Assembly (NCBI RefSeq): GCF_031179285.1
Contig: NZ_JAPSHY010000005.1
Span: 1-64,000 of the forward strand
DNA from: Microbacterium sp.
GTDB lineage: Bacteria; Actinomycetota; Actinomycetes; Actinomycetales; Microbacteriaceae
Length of the DNA stretch: 64,000 bases
Reading direction: 5' to 3'
Numbering within the stretch: position 1 is the stretch's first letter; every line of letters starts with the position of its first letter. Position numbers and translations under genes: made by a program. The notes under the pieces were generated by a model. It did no database searches. It had not been told where the DNA came from and was given only the letters and a program-made list of their open reading frames with translations. Positions 58,826-64,000 of the stretch are shown here, one piece after another.

Positions 58826-61035
58826 CTCTTGAGATCTGGCCAGGATCGGCGTACCCCCTCGGGGCGACCTTCGACGGACAGGGCACGAACTTCGCCCTTT
58901 TCAGCGAAGGGGCGGAAAAGGTGGAGTTGTGCCTCTTCGATGACGACGGCAACGAGGAGAGAGTGCCGCTCACCGAGGTCGACGCCTTCGTGTGGCACGG
59001 TTACCTGCCGTCTGTGCAGCCGGGACAGCTGTACGGATATCGCGTGCACGGCCCTTTCGACCCTGCCCAGGGCAAGCGGTTCAACGCGAACAAACTCCTT
59101 CTCGATCCCTACGCCAAGGCTGTCGCCGGTCGCATCGAGTGGGGTCAGGCCCCCTTCGGCTACAACTTCGGAGACCCGGACTCCCGCAACGACGAGGACT
59201 CCGCGGCCGCCATGGTCAAGGGCGTCGTGGTCAGTCCGTTCTTCGAATGGGCCGGCGACCGCCACCCCAAGACACCCTATGCGCAGACCGTGATCTACGA
59301 GGCCCACGTAAAGGGGCTCACCATCCGGCATCCGGACGTGCCTGAAGAGCTGCGCGGCACCTACGCCGGGATCGCGCATCCGGCCATCATCGAGCACCTC
59401 AGCCGTCTCGGCGTCACCGCGCTCGAGCTGATGCCGGTGCACCAGTTCGTCGACGACTCGGTCCTTGAGGAGAAGGGGCTCTCCAACTACTGGGGATACA
59501 ACACCCTCGGCTTCTTCGCCCCGCACAGCGGGTACTCGTCCAGCGGCGAGCATGGGCAGCAGGTGCAGGAGTTCCGTGCCATGGTGCGGGCGCTTCACGC
59601 TGCAGGGATAGAGGTCATCCTCGACGTGGTGTACAACCACACGGCGGAAGGGAACCACCTCGGACCGACGCTGTCGATGCGCGGTATCGACAACGAGGCC
59701 TACTACCGCCTCGAAGAGGACCGGCGCTACTACACCGACTACACCGGCACCGGGAACAGCCTCAACGCCGGCAGCCCGCACGCACTGCAGCTGCTCATGG
59801 ATTCGCTGCGCTACTGGGTGACCGACATGCACGTCGACGGCTTCCGGTTCGATCTCGCATCCACGCTCGCACGAGAGTTCTACGATGTCGACAGGCTGGC
59901 AGCGTTCTTCGAGCTCGTGCAGCAGGACCCGATCGTGTCGCAGGTGAAGCTCATCGCGGAGCCGTGGGACGTCGGGCCCGGCGGGTACCAGGTCGGCAAC
60001 TTTCCCCCGCAGTGGACAGAGTGGAACGGCAAGTACCGTGACACCGTTCGCGACTTCTGGCGCGGTGAACCGCAGGCGCTCGGGGAGTTCGCCTCCCGGC
60101 TCACCGGCTCGGCCGACCTCTACGAGCACTCCGGGCGGCGCCCGGTCGCGTCGATCAACTTCGTCACGGCCCATGACGGCTTCACGCTGCGCGATCTCGT
60201 CTCCTACAACGAGAAGCACAACGAGGCCAACGGCGAAGACAACAACGACGGCGAGAGCCACAACCGCTCCGACAACATGGGGGTCGAGGGGCCGACGGAC
60301 GACGAAGCGATCAATCGGCGCCGCGCCCGCCAGCAGCGCAACTTCCTCGCCACGCTGCTGCTCTCCCAGGGCGTGCCGATGATCTCGCACGGCGACGAAC
60401 TCGGCCGCACCCAGAGTGGCAACAACAACGGCTACGCGCAGGACAACGAGATCACCTGGGTCGATTGGCAAGGCGCTGATCTGCCCCTCGTGGAGTTCAC
60501 CGCCGCCGTGGCGCGCCTGCGCCGTCAGCACCCGACATTCCGTCGGAGCCGCTTCTTCAACGGACGGCCCGTGCTTGTCGAGGACGGCGAGCGCATCCCG
60601 GATGTGGTGTGGCTCCGCCCAGACGGCAGCCCGATGGCGCCCGAGGACTGGGACTCGGGGTTCGGTCGATTGGTCGGCATGTATCTCAACGGGCAGGGCA
60701 TCCGCGAGAAGGACATGCGCGGGCGGGCGGTGACCGACGTCAACTTCATCGTGTACTTCAACAGCGGGGATCAGCCCGTCGACGTCACCCTTCCGGACCA
60801 GCAGCATGGTGCGCGCTGGCTCGTCGCCGTCGACACGGCGGGCGAGATGGCGGACGGCTCCGAGTTCGACGCCGCCGCCTCGGTGACGGTCGAGTCGAAG
60901 TCTCTCCTCGTGCTGCAGGAGACCGACGGCGTCACACCGTCGACGGATGACTCGGTCGATGCGTCGCTGCGCGTGCAGAACGAACACGCGGAGGGGGCGG
61001 CCCCCGCCCAGAGACCAGAGGTGCGAACGGCATGA
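58822..61035 (+). CDS. glgX: glycogen debranching enzyme GlgX
   Basis: GlgX hydrolyses alpha-1,6 branch points of glycogen to release maltooligosaccharides. The 737-residue GH13 protein has an N-terminal CBM48 (WPGSAYPLGATFDGQGTNFALFSEGAEKVELCLFD) and the GH13 regions VILDVVYNHTAEG, VDGFRFDLAS (nucleophile Asp), VKLIAEPWDVGPGGYQVG (acid Glu) and FVTAHDGFTLRDL. It supplies linear glucans to TreY. The ATG overlaps the preceding small gene, and its stop overlaps treY (ATGA). Confidence 0.95.
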   Translation: MTLEIWPGSAYPLGATFDGQGTNFALFSEGAEKVELCLFDDDGNEERVPLTEVDAFVWHGYLPSVQPGQLYGYRVHGPFDPAQGKRFNANKLLLDPYAKAVAGRIEWGQAPFGYNFGDPDSRNDEDSAAAMVKGVVVSPFFEWAGDRHPKTPYAQTVIYEAHVKGLTIRHPDVPEELRGTYAGIAHPAIIEHLSRLGVTALELMPVHQFVDDSVLEEKGLSNYWGYNTLGFFAPHSGYSSSGEHGQQVQEFRAMVRALHAAGIEVILDVVYNHTAEGNHLGPTLSMRGIDNEAYYRLEEDRRYYTDYTGTGNSLNAGSPHALQLLMDSLRYWVTDMHVDGFRFDLASTLAREFYDVDRLAAFFELVQQDPIVSQVKLIAEPWDVGPGGYQVGNFPPQWTEWNGKYRDTVRDFWRGEPQALGEFASRLTGSADLYEHSGRRPVASINFVTAHDGFTLRDLVSYNEKHNEANGEDNNDGESHNRSDNMGVEGPTDDEAINRRRARQQRNFLATLLLSQGVPMISHGDELGRTQSGNNNGYAQDNEITWVDWQGADLPLVEFTAAVARLRRQHPTFRRSRFFNGRPVLVEDGERIPDVVWLRPDGSPMAPEDWDSGFGRLVGMYLNGQGIREKDMRGRAVTDVNFIVYFNSGDQPVDVTLPDQQHGARWLVAVDTAGEMADGSEFDAAASVTVESKSLLVLQETDGVTPSTDDSVDASLRVQNEHAEGAAPAQRPEVRTA

Positions 61036-63380
61036 CAAGACGGCCGCTCTCGACGTACCGACTGCAGATCAGCGATCAGTTTCCGCTCGACGAGGCGGCC
61101 GCCGTCACCCAGTACCTCGCCGAGCTCGGGGCATCGTGGGTCTACCTGTCCCCGCTCCTGGCAGCTGCGCGCGGATCGAACCACGGGTACGACGTCGTCG
61201 ATCACTCGCGGGTCGACCCCGACCGCGGTGGCGCCGAGGGGCTCGACCGCTTCGTGGCGGCCGCGCGGGCAGCGGGTCTCGGCATCCTCGTCGACACGGT
61301 GCCCAACCACGTCGGCGTCGCGGTGCCGCGGGAGAACCCCTGGTGGTGGGACGTGCTGCGCCTGGGTCGCGGGTCGAGTCATGCCGTCGCCTTCGACATC
61401 GACTGGCCCGCCGGCGGCGGCAAGGTGCTCCTCCCGATCCTCGGATCCTCCCCCGGCGAGGTGATGGCGCGTGGCGAGCTCGTCGTCGATGCGACGCCGG
61501 CCGATGACGCCCCGGACGGGACGCTGACCTACTTCGACCACGTGCTCCCGCTGGCGCCGGGTACCGGCAGGCTCGCCGACGACCTTCCCGCGCTTCTCGC
61601 CGCCCAGAACTACGAGTTGCGGTTCTGGGAAGACCAGAACACCGAGCTGAACTACCGCCGCTTCTTCGCCGTCGTCGAACTCGCCGGCATCCGTGTCGAG
61701 CTGCCCGATGTCTTCCGCGACTCGCACCGCGAGATCGTCCGGTGGATCCGGGACGGGCTCGCCGACGGCCTGCGCGTCGACCACCCGGACGGCCTCGCAG
61801 ACCCTTCCGGCTACCTGGAACAGCTCGCCGATGCCACCGGGGGTGCCTACACGCTGGTCGAGAAGATCCTCGAGCCGGGGGAGCCGCTGCCGTCGTGGTG
61901 GCGGACCGATGGAACGACCGGGTATGACGCGCTCGCGGAACTCGATCGTGTGTTCGTCGATGACGAGGGCGCAGAGGCGCTCGGGCGTCTCGACGCACGT
62001 CTGCGCGCCGCGACGGGTCTCCCGGAGGCTCAGCCCTGGCCGGAGCTGACCCACTCGACCAAGCGCATGATCGCCGATGAGCTGCTCGGGTCGGAAGTGC
62101 GGCGGCTCGTTCGCACTCTGCCGCACGGCATCGTGCATGCCGAGGACGCCCTGGCCGAACTGCTCGCGAGCTTCCCGGTCTACCGGTCATACCTTCCGGA
62201 GGGCGTCGCGCATCTGCGGCACGCGTTCGCCGATGCCCGCCGCCGCCGCCCCGATCTCGCCTCGGTCTTCGCCGAGCTCGAGCCCCTGCTGGCCGATCCC
62301 GGCCTCGAGGTGGCCCAGCGGTTCCAGCAGACGAGCGGCGCCGTCATGGCAAAGGGCGTGGAGGACACCGCGTTCTACCGGTACACGCGCCTGGGGACGC
62401 TGACCGAGGTGGGGGCCGACCCGTCGATCGCGTCGCTCACCGTCGACGAGTTCCACGAGGCGCAGCGGGCGCGACTCGCCGCCTGGCCGCACTCCATGAC
62501 GACCCTGTCCACCCACGACACGAAGAGGTCGGAGGACGTCAGGGCCCGGCTCTCGGTGCTCTCCGAGATCCCGGATCGGTGGGCGGAGGTGCTCGAAGAA
62601 CTGCGCGGCGTTGCGAGCACGGGGCATGGGCCCCTCGACGCCCTTCTCTGGCAGGCGGCGGTGGGGGCGTGGCCGATCTCGTCCGAGCGCCTGCTCGCAT
62701 ATGCAACCAAGGCGGCGCGGGAGGCGGCGGAGTCGACTCAGTGGCAGCACCCGGATCCCGACTTCGAGAAGGGCCTCGACGCCATCGCCCGGTCCGTCGA
62801 CGGCGATGCGCGCGCGATCCTCGACCGCTTCGTCGGGGAGATCGTCGCTGCGGGGCGTTCCAACTCGCTCTCGGCCAAGCTGCTGCAGATCACGGGCCCC
62901 GGAGTGCCGGACGTCTACCAGGGAACGGAGCTGTGGGATCTTTCCCTCGTCGACCCCGACAACCGGCGCCCGGTGGATTTCGGCGCACGATCCCGCCTGC
63001 TCGAAGAGCTCGATGCCGACTTCGCGCGGGGCGTCCTGCCGCCTGTCGACGACTCGGGTCGGGCGAAGCTGCTCATCACCTCGCGCGCCCTGCGGATGCG
63101 GCGAGACCACCCTGAGCTGTTCCGGGTGTACCGCCCGGCCGTCGTGGAGGGTGAGGCTGCGGCACATGCCGTCGCGGTGCACCGGGGCGGTGTGACGGCG
63201 GTGGCGACGCGGCTGCCGGTCGGGCTGGCGCAGCGCGGCGGATGGGGAGACACAGTCCTCATGAGACCGGACATCGCGGGTACCGACGTGCTCACCGGGC
63301 GCTCGATCGATCCTGGACCTGTGCGGTTGGCCGAGCTGCTCGAGACGTACCCCGCGGCTTTGATCGAGGACGCGCGGTGA
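61032..63380 (+). CDS. treY: maltooligosyltrehalose synthase
   Basis: TreY converts the reducing-end alpha-1,4 bond of a maltooligosaccharide to an alpha,alpha-1,1 bond. The 782-residue GH13 protein has [57 protein letters not shown] at its start, [31 protein letters not shown] with the nucleophile Asp, and [15 protein letters not shown] with the acid Glu. The ATG overlaps the glgX stop by 4 bp. TreZ follows after 28 nt, completing the TreY-TreZ route to trehalose. Confidence 0.95.
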   Translation: MTRRPLSTYRLQISDQFPLDEAAAVTQYLAELGASWVYLSPLLAAARGSNHGYDVVDHSRVDPDRGGAEGLDRFVAAARAAGLGILVDTVPNHVGVAVPRENPWWWDVLRLGRGSSHAVAFDIDWPAGGGKVLLPILGSSPGEVMARGELVVDATPADDAPDGTLTYFDHVLPLAPGTGRLADDLPALLAAQNYELRFWEDQNTELNYRRFFAVVELAGIRVELPDVFRDSHREIVRWIRDGLADGLRVDHPDGLADPSGYLEQLADATGGAYTLVEKILEPGEPLPSWWRTDGTTGYDALAELDRVFVDDEGAEALGRLDARLRAATGLPEAQPWPELTHSTKRMIADELLGSEVRRLVRTLPHGIVHAEDALAELLASFPVYRSYLPEGVAHLRHAFADARRRRPDLASVFAELEPLLADPGLEVAQRFQQTSGAVMAKGVEDTAFYRYTRLGTLTEVGADPSIASLTVDEFHEAQRARLAAWPHSMTTLSTHDTKRSEDVRARLSVLSEIPDRWAEVLEELRGVASTGHGPLDALLWQAAVGAWPISSERLLAYATKAAREAAESTQWQHPDPDFEKGLDAIARSVDGDARAILDRFVGEIVAAGRSNSLSAKLLQITGPGVPDVYQGTELWDLSLVDPDNRRPVDFGARSRLLEELDADFARGVLPPVDDSGRAKLLITSRALRMRRDHPELFRVYRPAVVEGEAAAHAVAVHRGGVTAVATRLPVGLAQRGGWGDTVLMRPDIAGTDVLTGRSIDPGPVRLAELLETYPAALIEDAR

Positions 63381-63408
63381 CCGGCATCGGAACGATCGGA
63401 GAAGAGCA

Positions 63409-64000
63409 GTGATCGAAGTATGGGCGCCGAAGGCGCGGCGGATGCGCGTGAGGCGGTTGTCCGGCGACGGCGCGACGACGGAGGAGCGCGAGCTCTTCGC
63501 CGGCGAGGCCGGGTGGTGGCGTTCGGATCTCGCGCTCGCCGCAGGGGAGCGCTATGGCTTCGTGATCGACGACGGTGATCAGCTGCGACCCGATCCGCGC
63601 TCGCGCCGACAGCCCGAGGGAGTGCATGGGCCTTCGGCCGAGTTCGACGTGGATGCTTTCGAATGGACCGATCTGTCATGGACGGGACGGCAGCTCGCGG
63701 GCGGGCTCATCTACGAACTCCACCTCGGGACGTTCACCCCGGAGGGAACGCTGGATGCCGCGGCGAAGCGGCTCGAGCATCTCACCGACCTCGGCGTCAC
63801 GCACGTCGAGCTCCTGCCGGTCAACGCCTTCAACGGGCGGTGGAACTGGGGCTACGACGGCGTGCTCTGGTACGCCGTGCACGAGGGCTATGGCGGGCCC
63901 CTCGCCTACCAGCGGTTCGTCGACGCCGCTCACGCGCACGGTATCGCTGTGATCCAGGACGTCGTCTACAACCACCTGGGTCCGAGCGGCAATTATCTGC
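63409..64000 (+). CDS. treZ: maltooligosyltrehalose trehalohydrolase, N-terminal part (cut by window edge)
   Basis: The first 197 residues are present. They show the CBM48-type start [76 protein letters not shown], then the barrel start [66 protein letters not shown]. The last residues [14 protein letters not shown] are GH13 region I. TreZ releases trehalose from the TreY product. The GTG at 63409 has GGAGAAG upstream. The gene continues past the right edge. Confidence 0.93.
   Translation, partial: MIEVWAPKARRMRVRRLSGDGATTEERELFAGEAGWWRSDLALAAGERYGFVIDDGDQLRPDPRSRRQPEGVHGPSAEFDVDAFEWTDLSWTGRQLAGGLIYELHLGTFTPEGTLDAAAKRLEHLTDLGVTHVELLPVNAFNGRWNWGYDGVLWYAVHEGYGGPLAYQRFVDAAHAHGIAVIQDVVYNHLGPSGNYL

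Noticed and set aside
58744..61038. Long minus-strand open frame opposite glgX
   Set aside because: It mirrors glgX codons, has no domain and no start signal, and glgX is unmistakable on the plus strand.

Overview
The window is high-GC actinobacterial DNA, most likely from a Microbacterium or a close Microbacteriaceae relative. The pointers are the strong G/C third-position bias, an actinobacterial ClpC, a cydABDC cluster, a DUF7882-type protein, an ANTAR antiterminator, the glgX-treY-treZ trehalose set, and many genes whose start codon sits 6-7 nt after a TANNNT -10 box, which implies leaderless mRNAs. This assignment is inference from gene content; no database was searched.

Layout. 1-4 kb: the end of a dicarboxylate symporter, a lipoprotein, a GNAT enzyme, an ArsR/SRPBCC pair and an XRE/DUF2975 pair. 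4.1-10 kb: clpC, an ArgA-type acetyltransferase, a membrane-anchored protein, an SseB-like protein and radA on the opposite strand. 10.2-16.1 kb: cytochrome bd oxidase (cydAB) with its CydDC exporter. 16-23 kb: a possible 2OG oxygenase, tRNA-Ser(CGA), a MarR/hydrolase pair, a CPBP protease, a PAP2 phosphatase, an HD protein and a flavin disulfide oxidoreductase. 23-29 kb: a LacI-type regulator divergent from a complete Liv-type ABC transporter (SBP, two permeases, two ATPases). 29-34 kb: DUF4383, a stand-alone ctaD, a DUF7882 protein, GAF-ANTAR and small proteins. 33.8-41.9 kb: a sugar catabolism locus with a GH2 glycosidase, LacI regulator, ABC importer, GH43 glycosidase and PhyH-like dioxygenase, with two matching operators. 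41.9-50 kb: dinB, a zinc-ribbon/endonuclease-like protein, TetR plus acyltransferase, GNAT, a LuxR-type two-component system and an FAD monooxygenase. 50-58 kb: a multicopper oxidase, an aminoglycoside-phosphotransferase-like protein, a beta-lactamase-fold hydrolase, an S41-like protease, a HelD/HelR-type RNA polymerase-recycling motor and a PNPOx-fold protein. 58.5-64 kb: glgX, treY and the start of treZ, which convert glycogen to trehalose.

Most notable signals. A 20-bp element upstream of helR matches my memory of the rifamycin-associated element. A structured leader resembling the SAM-riboswitch core precedes the PNPOx gene. A 90-bp palindrome-ended insertion lies in frame inside cydD. 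A 36-bp tandem repeat copies the leaderless start module of radA. Two dispersed stem-loops share an identical loop. A TetR operator spans the leaderless start codon of its own gene. I saw no CRISPR array, transposase, integrase or phage gene.
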